64,000 nt of DNA from Dactylonectria macrodidyma (lineage: Eukaryota > Ascomycota > Sordariomycetes > Hypocreales > Nectriaceae), in NCBI GenBank assembly GCA_020744425.1, contig JAGMUV010000021.1, positions 992,001-1,056,000 of the forward strand, read 5' to 3'. Under the pieces are notes generated by a model that saw only the letters and a list, made by a program, of their open reading frames with translations, had not been told where the DNA came from and did no database searches. This document shows positions 22,950 through 33,219 of the stretch, piece by piece. Positions within the stretch are counted from its first letter, which is position 1. Every line of letters starts with the position of its first letter. The position numbers and the translations under genes were made by a program.

Positions 22950-24234
22950 GTGAGCCACGGCCGGACCTACAGCCGGGTCAACGCCTGGTCTGACCACATA
23001 CAGCGCACGTCTTCCGATTTCTACAGCCCGGGCACATCTATCGCTGTAGATGAGTGTATGGTCCGCTTCCTTGGCTGGTCTCATGATACAACAACCGTCC
23101 CTAATAAACCCACGCCGACGGGCTTCAAAGTGTGGACTGTGGCCCAACAAGGCTATTTCCTGCGGTGGATTTGGCACAGGCCGGGCCGGAAGCTCGGGCG
23201 CGTAGGGGTCCGGCCGCCCCGACGGCCGGGGCAAGGGACACAGCTACGGCAGAGCCGGAAGCGGATACAAGAGAGGAAGACGGTCTATCTGAACCCGACC
23301 CAAGCCGTGGTTGTTGCCCTAGTAAATCTGCTGCCGGCTTCCACATATCACGTCTTTCTTGATAACCTATTCTCTTCCAATGACCTCTTTCGCCGGCTTA
23401 CACGAGTCTTTCGTCAAGCTCAAAGAGATAGAAAACACAGCTAAAGCTAACATACTTTTCAACAGCCTCGAGTCAGTCCCTACAGCAGATAACAAGGTCA
23501 GTCAGGGAGACACAGTTACGCTGTATTTCCCTACTAATTTGTCTTCCGTTAGGTCAATCAGATCGTATGGAAAGACAACGCCCTCGTCATGTTCCTCACA
23601 ACCTTATTCACAGCCGATGAAAGGAGCGTCTGCAAGAGGAAGAAGCCGACAGGGGACCAAATACAGTCACGGCCGATACAGCGTTTTTTCGGTGACGAGC
23701 CCGTCGAGGTGCTTTCTATCCCGTCTATCGTTGCTGCTTACAACCTCGAGATGAATGCAGTAGACCGTGGTGACCAACTGCGGTCTTATTGGGACCCCAA
23801 CCGCCGTGTGCGTAGGGGCGGCTGGAAGGCTCTAGCTGGGACTTTCTATTAGAAATAGCCCTTGTGAATAGTTTCATTTTACAGGAGCGAGGACAGCCAC
23901 AGTGGAAGCCGGAGGCTGACCAGCAGCGTTGGCGACAACGCCTTGTTGATGCCCTCATGGCGGCGTACGCACCCACAAGTCACGCACGCAAAAGGTTTCG
24001 GGTTGGAGACCAATTTACGCCTGTCACAGCATAATTGGGTCCGAAATAAGAATACGTCGGCATGCCGGGCTTGTCAGGGCGTACGGCTAGGTGAGCAACG
24101 GCGGCGGCAGCCGTTGGAAGAGGTCCACAGCAACAGCCGCGCAGTTACACAAATCGCGGTATCGGTGTAAGAAATGTGATGTAGCTCTCTGTAACAAGGG
24201 AAATTGCTGGGACTTCTATCACCACATAAAATAG
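22950..24234 (+). pseudogene. PiggyBac transposase relic, 5'-truncated and frameshifted
   Basis: The plus strand reads the DDE_Tnp_1_7 core: SIAVDECMVRFLGWSHDTTT, WTVAQQGYFLRWIWH, AVVVALVNLLPASTYHVFLD, then NLFSS. After a deletion and frameshift an intron follows (23497-23552, GTCAGT...CTAAT...TTAG), then VNQIVWKDNALVMFLTTLF, RPIQRFFGDEP and NAVDRGDQLRSY. The three catalytic aspartates (VDE, LDN, VDRGD) are all visible. Further frameshifts near 23850 and 24030 lead to the C-terminal cysteine-rich domain (CRACQG, then CKKCDVALCNKGNC), ending at 24234. The N-terminal half is missing. Damage is mostly indels rather than RIP stops. Confidence 0.8.
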
Positions 24235-25955
24235 GTGGGGGCAGAGGTACCTTTCATTTGCGTCATTTCTGTTGGTCTATACCCCTGTCACTAGCGCATG
24301 TGTTGCCTTACCGCACTTTGAGGGATAGGAAGCAAGCACGGAGGTCCGGAGGGAAAGCCCTTGTCGTGATCCCCACATGGGCAATGTCGTCCATTGGTCT
24401 AGAACGCGGTCGACCTTCGATGGAACAGCCCCCCCTCTTAGTGCGGCCGCAAAGCCCCAGCGTGCGGCCGCATCGGCAAACGGCATCCGGGGGGACCAGC
24501 GGGAGCTAAGACGGGCGAACGCCAAGACAATGTCGAGAGAGCCGTGTGCAAGGGGGACCGCTGGCTCGCTTGACGTGGGAACCTGTTGTGGTGTGTTACA
24601 TTGATGAGATGCTGGTTGGTGAGTGCGATGCTTGAGGCTGATGGCATATGGGATTTATCACAGGATGAGCGACTTCCGCTCGAACTCCCCCGGGAAAGAC
24701 ACGACGGTCAAAGGCTAGAAGCGAGGGGCGACGCACTGACCTCCGCCTCCATGGCCCCTCGCTTCCCACAAGAAATCCGCCGTCGTATGTGTTCGCGGGC
24801 TACATGCGTGAAGAGCATACTAGGTCGGACCCAGATGCGCCGCCGCCTTCTAACACCCTCCTTCCTGCGGGACCATACCCCGACTCTCCCTTTCCCTGTC
24901 TCTTTACTAAGAAATTACTAACTACTGATTTATTTATTTCTTAACTTCAGAGCATTCTATTAATTCTTTTATCCAAGAAGTGGAGTAATTCCACAGAACA
25001 TATAACTAAACTCTATCAATATTAAGAATTCCCTTCTTCAACACCTTGTTAAAGAATATTAGATACATTGGCGTGCGGCGAGCTGACAGTATCAGATAGG
25101 CCCAGCCTGAGAAATTTCGCCACCAAGGGTCTACTCCCGTACAAAGCTTGTCATCGAGAAGCCGTTACATGTCTGATTTGGTTCGTTAGCACTTATGTTT
25201 AAATAGCCTCGAAGTTACCTTGTGGTCACTCGTGGCTAAAAGGGCTTGGATGAGCAGGAGGCAGCAAGCTCGCCCGCTACTGTGAGTAAGGGAGGGGGGA
25301 GTCTCCTTGTCTGACAAGAATTGCCATCTTGCAAAATGAATTGCCATAGACTTAGACACTGCCCTGGTTTGGTCTCGGTCAACGGTCATCAACTCCCTTG
25401 CCGCTTAATCAGAGCTGAATAAAGGCTTAGTGTAACCCTTGATTGTTAAGATGGCACATGCTAGCTTAATCTTACGAAAGACGTTTAGGTCCTCTCAGTT
25501 AGGATTGGAGGGAGCGCATCTTAGTATCGGACCTACTGCCCTAGAGGCAAGTCCCAGCGCACTAGCGAAGCCAACGGCCTATTTAGAATAGCCTTAAAAG
25601 ACCAAGCTCACCAGGGATAAGGCGAACCCTTGGATCCATCGCGGATGGTTTCCTTGTGAACACCACAATGTTGCATCGCTGAGCGGGGTCGTCATGCGGG
25701 CTTACGGTGCCCAGCCCTGGCTGCGAGACATGGCCAAGAAGCAACCCGCTCGTCTTTGTCGTTTCTCATCCTTCCCCTCGCATTATCGAAACTCTATGAA
25801 ATCATGGAGATAAGATTTCTGGGCTAGGGTAGGGTGTTCGTCCTCCGATGGGCTAGCGTGCTCCGCTTGATGTCATTGCGGAGGGAACCCATTATTCTCT
25901 GACGTCGCCAATCCCAATGTAACGCCGAGTGTGGGCGCCTGTTAGTCTGCCTGTG

Positions 25956-25994
<39 letters not shown>

Positions 25995-26488
25995 GGAGCT
26001 GTTGAAAAACAAAAGGCCCTTGCGCCTGGGACAGAGCTAGCACGAAGGGTTCGATTTATTCTCGGCCTGGGCCGGGCTAGCGAATCTCAAGAGCCCTACA
26101 GTGCTGATATCATTATACCAGGGTCTAGCCCAAGCCCAAATCTTTGAATCAAGCCACCACCCGGGATCTGGAGGGTGAAAGACGGACCCCAGCTTCCTTA
26201 GATGTGCGCTGGAGGATTTTGGCCAGGTAAATCGGAACTGTCTAACGTCATCGTCTGATGATAACACGGTGTCGAGGGCTATATGTCTTGCGGCAGCCGG
26301 CATCCGACGGGCTCTGGTTTGGATCGAAGATAACCACTCCACGTCCAAACCGCCCTAACCGCTCAGCTTTCTTCCCGACGACCCCATACAGAGGGGCGCA
26401 AAGCTTCGGCCGAGTGGTGCTGGGGTGCAGGGAGTTGCAGTCGATGTCCGAGTGGTCGGTGTAAGAAGCTGATATAGGAGACGATGAT
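24235..26488. other. Gene-free spacer with a poly-G tract
   Basis: No coding region is supported over 2.2 kb. Frames at 24204-24509, 24586-24921 and 25186-25392 have no features. The 35-base poly-G run at 25959-25993 is listed separately. Confidence 0.35.
25959..25993 (+). repeat. Poly-G homopolymer, 35 bases
   Basis: An uninterrupted run of G (preceded by gtgggA, followed by tggagc). Homopolymers of this kind are unstable, prone to G-quadruplex formation and easily mis-sized by sequencing. Confidence 0.9.
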
Positions 26489-26699
26489 TACCGTAACAAC
26501 TCGGTCAACTCGAACACCTTAGCTGGCCCCACAAGAACGGTCAGCCAACCACATAACCTCTTTCGTAGATCAAACCGCTTTGTGGCCCCGTCAAATGCGC
26601 ATTATAGCCAATCAATTGACTTACCGTCACAGTTAACATTGGAAATATGGGGATAAATGGGGCCAGCTAAGGTGTTCGAGTTGACCGAGTTTTACGGTA
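26489..26699. mobile_element. MITE of 211 bp with about 42-bp terminal inverted repeats
   Basis: The left end (from TA, ccgtaacaactcggtcaact, continuing to gctggcccca) and the right end (tggggccagctaaggtgttc, continuing to ttttacgg, TA) are inverted copies differing by one missing base. TA at both borders fits a Tc1/mariner-type target duplication. The interior is about 125 bp and non-coding. The near-perfect ends suggest recent activity, driven by a transposase not in this window. Confidence 0.8.
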
Positions 26700-27892
26700 G
26701 TGCCATTGAGCTCGGCACCAGCCCATGTCTAACTCTCTAACCGTAGTTGGTCAGGATCGTGATCGATCCTTGAACGTTGAAATCCATCTTGCACCCGCAG
26801 CAGGACCCGAGCTAAATGAAGTTCACCGTACTCCGTACCGTGTGCCTGGAGCTTGAGTTCATGCCACAGCCTCGCCTTGTAGCCACAACGGTGATCGCCA
26901 CGTTGGATCATGGGAGTCTCGTAGAAAGATCCCGTTTGGGATCCAAAAGCATCAAGCCTAGGAGTTGTATATCCTTGTAGTTCCTTAGCACAAAGTTCGC
27001 GAAAACTCTGTCCTCGAGCTTGTCCCAAAGAGGGTTACAGTTACCATTGCATCTTCCAGGAGGAGGGAAACGCAAACGCCACTGTTCCCCAGTCTCGGGT
27101 ACGGTAATGAGAACGCGTATGCCTCATCTCGCAGCTCCCAGTTCCCAGTTCATGGCATTCCTGTGGCAAGGATCCAGGTTTCACCCTGTCGGCCTCCGCA
27201 CCCGGTTCCCCGCAGCACAAGGAGATACTGCAGCGCTTACCCTGTAGACTCTCGTTTGTCATGTCGTTGCACTTTGCTGCCATGTGTGGGCATGGCTGAG
27301 CGAGCTGCAACGGGACGTCAGGATTTTGAAAGCGTACGCAACCGGAGCAATTCCGCTAGGGTGACACAATCGGAACTCTCTGAACTCAGACTTGAGGGCT
27401 TGCTGACCGCATCGCCTTGCAGAGAGATGTCTTCTTCTCGAGCTTTTCATAAGAAAACTCTATTTTCCCCTCCTGGCATCCTATAGCATGTAACATATGG
27501 GTGTGCCGTCCTGGCCTTACTTGGGGTGGCAAGGCTCTAATAACTCGAGAGCCAACGACCTTGGCAGTTAGTGGCTTGCGAGAGGCCATGCATATTTGAT
27601 TGTCCCGTCGCTCTTAATTCTCTTGCTATCATCTCATTCTCTTGGATTCCCCTCTTTCAAATGTTGCCCATGAATTTCTGCTTGTCAATTACCAAGCCAG
27701 CCCAATCCTTAACCTATCAAATCTACTTTCAGACCTGCTCCTCTTCCTAACCGCCTCTCAGCCCTATCTAGTCCAGACACAACTGGCTCACTCAGCTGCC
27801 GTCTAACAAACGATAAGCAATATCGGGAAGCGTTGCAACCCTGCGTGTTGTCTTCATTAACAAACCGCCCCCCGCAACCAGTCGGCCCGTTC
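26700..27892. other. Spacer and upstream region of the bZIP gene
   Basis: No gene is supported. The final 300 bases, pyrimidine-rich near 27640-27760, should contain the promoter and leader of the bZIP gene. Confidence 0.3.
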
Positions 27893-29113
27893 ATGGACAG
27901 CATAAATCAAAACCGAAGAACGATCACCATCTATGCAGAAGGTTCCTCGATGGCAACCTTCATCCATCCTTACCCTCAGATGGCAGGAGATTTTTCTTTT
28001 AGCCAAAACTTCGACAGCATCGCCTCGACACCAGCGGCGGGATGCCTGATGACCCCTCCATCTTATCGCATCAGCACATCTCCCCCCACATCTCGAAGCC
28101 ACATGGCCTATCAACAAGCGATGAACCAAGTCACCGACGGCGCATTCTTTGACGAAGCAACCGACAACTCCCCGATCTCAGCAGAGGTCACTCTCGGGTT
28201 TCCCAAACCTCCACCCCAAGATATCATGGCAGCCAAGATCCCCGAGGAGTATGAACCCTCCCAGATAGTATTGCCGGCTGTAGAACGCGAAAATAAACCG
28301 CCCAACCGACCCCGAAACCGACAGACATCGCAAAAACATTTGAGCCTATTAGAATCCGGTGCCTCCACACTCGTTTCAGATATACCGAAACCAAGAAAAC
28401 GAGGCCGAAATCCCAAAGTCAAACCTAAAGAGCCTAAAAAGGCACATCAAAAGCAAAAGGGGGAGAGCAACGACGATGAAGATCTTACTAGGGGCCCCCG
28501 GCGACAGCGCATCCTCGAACGCAATAAAATCGCTGCTACTAAGTGTCGTCTGCGCAAACAGAGTGAAGCGTCAGCACTCGCCTCCCGTAAGCAGGCCATG
28601 GAGGATCAGAACCGATACCTCTTAACCAATTTCAACCAGCTGACTACCGAGATCTACCACTTAAAGTCCCAGCTCTTGAAGCAAACTAATTGCAACTGCG
28701 CTCTCATCCGGAAATACATTGCAAAAGAAGCGATAAAGTCTGTCGATAACCTCTTGTCTTGCTCTTCGGCCTTTCAACTCCCTAACGGACTCACACCTCC
28801 ACACCACAGGGGCTCAAGCGGCAGCAGAATAAGTGGAACAGATTCCTTAAGCATCCAAACGCCTGAGATGGAAAGTGCAACGCCAATATGGACCGACCCT
28901 TTTCAGCAAGGGTTAAGATCGTCGGAAGTCGGAGATGATTTGTTTGATATGGTATTAGAGCCGTTCCAAAAGGAACCACTCCCGGCGCCAAGCCAATCTA
29001 TTTCAAATGTGCCCTCTCTGTCCAGATGCGACCAGGGAGTTTTCGGTAGCTCAGGGCCACAGCCCCAGCCGGTGGTTGGAATGGCTTGGGGATCGCAATG
29101 GGGGTTTCACTGA
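27893..29113 (+). CDS. bZIP transcription factor, ATF/CREB (Atf1-like) type, single exon
   Basis: The 406-residue protein has a low-complexity N-terminal half, a basic RKRGRNPKVKPKEPKK segment, then the bZIP: RRQRILERNKIAATKCRLRK (about residues 203-222; N-x2-AA-x2-CR signature) followed by a leucine zipper (ALASRKQAMEDQNRYLLTNF, then LTTEIYHLKSQLLKQ) and the CNCALIRKYI segment typical of fungal Atf1-like factors. Such proteins bind TGACGTCA-like sites as dimers and act in stress and secondary-metabolism control. The open frame extends upstream to 27833, but 27893 is its first ATG. No intron is needed. It is intact although surrounded by decayed elements, so it is probably functional; targets cannot be inferred. 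Confidence 0.85.
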   Translation: MDSINQNRRTITIYAEGSSMATFIHPYPQMAGDFSFSQNFDSIASTPAAGCLMTPPSYRISTSPPTSRSHMAYQQAMNQVTDGAFFDEATDNSPISAEVTLGFPKPPPQDIMAAKIPEEYEPSQIVLPAVERENKPPNRPRNRQTSQKHLSLLESGASTLVSDIPKPRKRGRNPKVKPKEPKKAHQKQKGESNDDEDLTRGPRRQRILERNKIAATKCRLRKQSEASALASRKQAMEDQNRYLLTNFNQLTTEIYHLKSQLLKQTNCNCALIRKYIAKEAIKSVDNLLSCSSAFQLPNGLTPPHHRGSSGSRISGTDSLSIQTPEMESATPIWTDPFQQGLRSSEVGDDLFDMVLEPFQKEPLPAPSQSISNVPSLSRCDQGVFGSSGPQPQPVVGMAWGSQWGFH

Positions 29114-29422
29114 TGTCGACCATATCCTGACCCAGCCTTGACGAGACCGCCCCTGGCTAGACTGGCTATTGTTATTGGATGTTCTAGCGATGGAAATTCC
29201 CTTCTTTGCGTGCTTCTGCTGTGGAAAACCAACCGTGTGACTTCCTCTCTAGGGAAATTAAAAGAGCAAGGCTACCCGCAAATAAAACTGCGTCAGGTAC
29301 ACTCCCACACCAGGGTGTTCAACAACTTCAAGCTGGCAATTATTTTCTTATATACTGAGACATATTTGATTTCTACCTTGAATCCCTCCTTGTGCGTCAT
29401 TCTCCCATTTTAGCAAATACTT
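29114..29422. other. Downstream region of the bZIP gene
   Basis: Contains the likely 3' UTR. A 91-codon plus frame (29138-29413) shows no features. Confidence 0.3.
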
Positions 29423-30124
29423 TTATAGGTCACTGGAGGTTCCAAGGCCAATATAAGAGCCCATCGTCTGCCAAAGCAACATCACGTTAGCGTACCGTCC
29501 GTTATCTGCCCAATCAAAATTTGCAGCAGGCAGAGAGGTTGGAAAAGGGTCGGCGGATTGGTTGGCCGCAGCCGACCAGTTCGCGAGCGCAGTTCCATCA
29601 AAGACTGGGAATTGGACGCCAAACCCAACGTGATTGTCTGGTCGCACAGGTATTAGGTACAGAGGCACGAATTAGACGGGGTCCTGGCGTCGTAGGATTC
29701 AGTGCCGCTCACCTTGGGTTAGTTGCTAATACTGCTATACGTAGATGGCGACATCGCCTCGAGAGGGGAGGAGTGTTTGTTTCCATATCTGAATCTGTAC
29801 TGGAATCATTCTGGTTCCCAAGAATAGCACTCAGGGCTTTGGCGGCTTTTTGTACCTCCTTTAAATAGCTACCCGATTGAAGCCATATGTCATGCGATCT
29901 TCTGAGGGATGCTCGAACAGTTTTGACCATCCACACATCTGTTCCATCATGTGCCTCGTCACGAGTTTGCTGTAGATAGAAGCAGAGAACACTTGTGGCA
30001 AGGAGAAAGTCATGGCTGACCAGAGAGGATACTCTCCAGCGCTCCTGGTACAATTGGCAAACGGGTTTGACTCTTCTTCGAGCATGTGCTGAATTCGAGG
30101 AATTTGAGCGCCGCATTTAGGCAT
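29423..30124 (-). pseudogene. C-terminal fragment of a probable zinc-cluster transcription factor
   Basis: The minus strand reads ERWRVSSLVSHDFLLATSVL, then HDGTDVWMVKTVRASLRRSH, then VQKAAKALSAILGNQNDSST. After frame breaks around 29710 it reads VGFGVQFPVFDGTALANWSA and a C-terminal block LPAANFDWADNGRYANVMLL. Composition and order look like the distal part of the fungal-specific factor domain of Zn(II)2Cys6 regulators; I see no DNA-binding cluster. The fragment stops at about 30124 beside the truncated 5' end of the LINE. It is non-functional. Confidence 0.45.
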
Positions 30125-30149
30125 TCGCGCTTAGAATGACCTTCGTGAG

Positions 30150-32055
30150 TCTTTGTGGGCGAGCAATGTAGGCGGAGGTATCCCTATTCTATTCTACGGG
30201 GCTGAGGCCTGGTACCCGGGAAAGACAGCACCGTCTTTACGACTAGGAGGACCCCAGGTCTCAACAAAGATCGATCACCTTCTCGACCGCCTTAAGGGCG
30301 TCTTACACATCGGTATCCGCGCGATCCTTCCAACCTGGAAGACGACCCCTGTGGCTGCCCTCTATCGCGAAAGCGGCATTCCGCCAGTTGAGCAGCTGCT
30401 AGATGCTATACGCCTACGACACGCAGCCCGCCTCCAAGCCCTAGATCCGAGGCACCCCCTCACAGCTAGGGCTATCGTCCCAGCCCACAGGCCGGGCCGG
30501 AAGCCGATCTACAAGACCCGTCTGCAACGGACTGCGCTACTTCTCCTGCCCTCGCCTCGGCCAGACCTCCTTCAACGCCAATACAGACCCATCCAACTCT
30601 ACATCCAGCCGAAGGCGAAGGCCGTTCCGGCCTTTCTTGCCTGGATCGAGACCTTATCTACGGAAGACCTCATCGTTTACTCAGACGGATCCCGATCGCA
30701 AGACGGGGCCGCGGGCTACGGGTACGTCATCCACCGCAATAAACACTCAATCGGCGAGGGGCTAGCCCGGCTAGGCCCCGTTGAGGTGTTCGACGCAGAA
30801 GTGGCCAGAACCCTAGCAGGCCTACGTCACGCAACGAGCCTAGCTTTAGAACCAGGCGCACGGATTTACGTCTGTCTCGATAACACATCTGCAGCGGCTG
30901 GCTTGCTAGGCCAGCCTTCGGAATCCTCGCAGGCCCAGTTCCTAGAATTCCAATTGATCGCACGAGCCCACGGGACAACATCTGTACGATGGTGCCCTGG
31001 CCACAAAGGCATCACCGGAAACGAACAGGCCGACAAGCTGGCCAAAGCAGGAACAGAGCTGCCGGAACCACCCAACGCGGCCCCGTCCCTCGCTTTCAAT
31101 CGAAGGAAAGCCAGAGCCCTCCCCCGAACCCTCTTTAAGAACTGGTGGCAAGACCACGCCCCAGAATCTTATCAATCCTATCAGCTAGAAGCAGCCGCTA
31201 CTAGCCCAGCTGGACTGCAGCTTCCCCGGAAGACTCTCCGACATCTCTTAGCAGCCCGTTCCGGCCACGGAGACTTTGCCACATATCACGAGAGATTTGC
31301 CCACGACGACGCACAGCTCGAGTGCTCATGCGGAAGGCAGAAATCACCCGACCATCCCTTCTATTGCCGCAAGGTTGATCGTCGCCATCGGATAAAGTTG
31401 GGGCTTTTTCCGAAGCTGACGATCAATCGCGTAATAGGACAAGATTTCGGCGAGTTCGTCGCGATGATAGAGGCAGCGCAATTCTTCCAAGAAATCTGCC
31501 CCCATCATCGCTAAGACCCCGTCTAGAACCCCCGGAGGCTGCGGTTACAGCCACATCTGCCCCAGACCCCAAATTCACTCTTTTCCTTTTCCTTTGTCCC
31601 TTATTCTTCGGTGTAGTCGGAAGGCTCGGATCGTAACTCCGGGCTTGAAGACGCGTCGCGCTGTATAGCAGCTTCGAACGCGGTTTCCCCCTGGTTCCCT
31701 CAAAAAATCGGATGCTATTGCAGTCATCGGGCTGCGCCCTGAATATCCGCTGACGGATGTCGGGCACGAAATAATAGGTCAAATAGGGCTGCTTAATTGT
31801 TAGATGGAAGAGGAAGAAGGATCGCAATTTCGGCTCGCGTGGAGAGATGTTATTAGACTAACACGTGACTCGGACTGCAAGTCCGAGCCACGGGTCCACT
31901 AGGCCCGTGGCCCCGGCCCCGGGTCGGTCTTAGCTAAGTTGTCGGCTCTGGCCGAAGCTAGTTACCCTGTACCTAGGATTCTTTAGCTGTAGACTCCAGC
32001 CTAGCACGTCGTCTTGCCTCATAGGGGATTCTGTAGACATCTTGATGTCTTCACA
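30150..32055 (+). mobile_element. 5'-truncated Tad-type LINE, copy 1
   Basis: The insertion starts inside the reverse-transcriptase/RNase H region and keeps a long 3' UTR. Bases 31661-32055 are repeated at 60731-61084, so the 3' end lies just after 'gatgtcttcac'. The tail has strong hairpins: ctcggactgcaagtccgag (about 31869-31887) and ccacggg...cccgtgg (about 31889-31911). 5' truncation is the normal result of incomplete target-primed reverse transcription. Confidence 0.8.
30153..31514 (+). pseudogene. LINE ORF2 C-terminal part: RNase H and zinc-knuckle region
   Basis: The 453 codons are fully open. After the end of the reverse-transcriptase thumb (ILFYGAEAWYPGKTAP, RLKGVLHIGIRAILPTWKTT) comes an RNase HI domain with its acidic residues: YSDGSRSQDG, DAEV, CLDNTSA, NEQADKLAKAG. 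The end has a C-x-C...H...C knuckle (CSCGRQKSPDHPFYCRK). The enzyme would remove the RNA strand during element copying, but without the endonuclease and catalytic reverse transcriptase the copy is dead on arrival. No RIP-type stops are present, so it is younger than the Fot, hAT-like and NLR B sequences or escaped RIP. Confidence 0.85.
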
Positions 32056-32547
32056 ACTGTTGCAGGGATCACACACTCGTCATGTCACTCGTTAGGACAC
32101 GTTGGGTATAGGATACAAGAGGCAGAGGAGATGTATGAGTGGGCGCTAGAAGGAAATAAGAAGGCACTTGGACCTCATCACACATCGACTCTCAGCACAG
32201 TCAATAACTTAGGTAGCCTTTACAAGGACCAAGGCAAGTTCGAGGAGGCAGAGGAGATGTATAAGCGGGCGCTGTATAGTTTCCAAACAGCCCTGGGACC
32301 CAACCATCCCAAATCATCTATAGTCATGCGCAGCATGGAATCTTTACAACGCATTAAAGGTATCACAAGTCATTACTTTCCATTAATTCCTAAGGGCGGC
32401 CTAACTGGATCAGCAAGTATTTCCATAAGCACGAACAAAGAGGCCAAGTCAACGGCCGGACCGAAAGCGTTAGCACGATTAGCAGGTAGGATCCGCGGAA
32501 TCCTCAAACTTCGTCATGTAGAGAGACCGAACGAGTCGACTCAATAG
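32056..32547 (+). pseudogene. TPR gene fragment next to the LINE end
   Basis: Two kinesin-light-chain-type TPR units are visible: EAEEMYEWALEGNKKALGPH and FEEAEEMYKRALYSFQTALG. They belong to a different subfamily from the NLR repeats next door (EEMY...GPHH rather than EQMNRRALD). The C-terminal 60 residues lack features. The 5' side is lost at the LINE boundary, so this is a scrap of another TPR receptor gene. Confidence 0.6.
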
Positions 32548-33219
32548 GGATGGCGGGCATCTGCTCTCTTCATGGCCCTGGCAGCGCCGTGCATGGCGCC
32601 CACTGGGGGTTACCAGACCTCTGTGGGCGGCTGGAGAGGGCGGCTATTAGGAACATGGGCGTTAAAGAGGGGACAGTTTCTAGGAATTCGATAGGCAGGG
32701 ACGAGCGGTACCACAACCAGTTGTCACCGAGAAGGTGACCGACCTCACTGAACCACCGTGGCCCTCGAGCGACCAGGCTGAGATGTCTTGGTATGATGGT
32801 ATGGTCTTTTAGATGATCATTCGAAACATCAAGGGATCAGTTCTTTATTGTGTTTTGTTCTGAATTCCTTATCTTCCGGAAATGGGAACCCATGAATTTG
32901 GCAACAATTATGCCACCGTTGAGGGCGCCCGGGCGCGCTACAGTAACTGTCTCGACAAACGTTAGATGGAGACACTCGCCGCTCCCCCTGGCGACACACT
33001 CGAAGACCAGTTTCGGCAGAGAGACAACGCTATCAATGCGGTCAGTGCGTGTTGCGCTGTCGAAGAAGCGCCAACTGTCCGCCGCACACACAGGTCATCA
33101 GCTTACCCCAGCGGGCGTGCCGCCATTAGCGAGCCTCCAGGTTTGAGCTGCTTCTAGTGACAAATGGCACTGCTGAGGCAGTCACTCTTCTCTACATAAA
33201 TGTCTCCTTAGACCTACTA
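32548..33219. other. Spacer downstream of NLR A
   Basis: No gene is supported; it should contain the 3' UTR of NLR A. Short frames around 32837-33357 are featureless. Confidence 0.3.
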
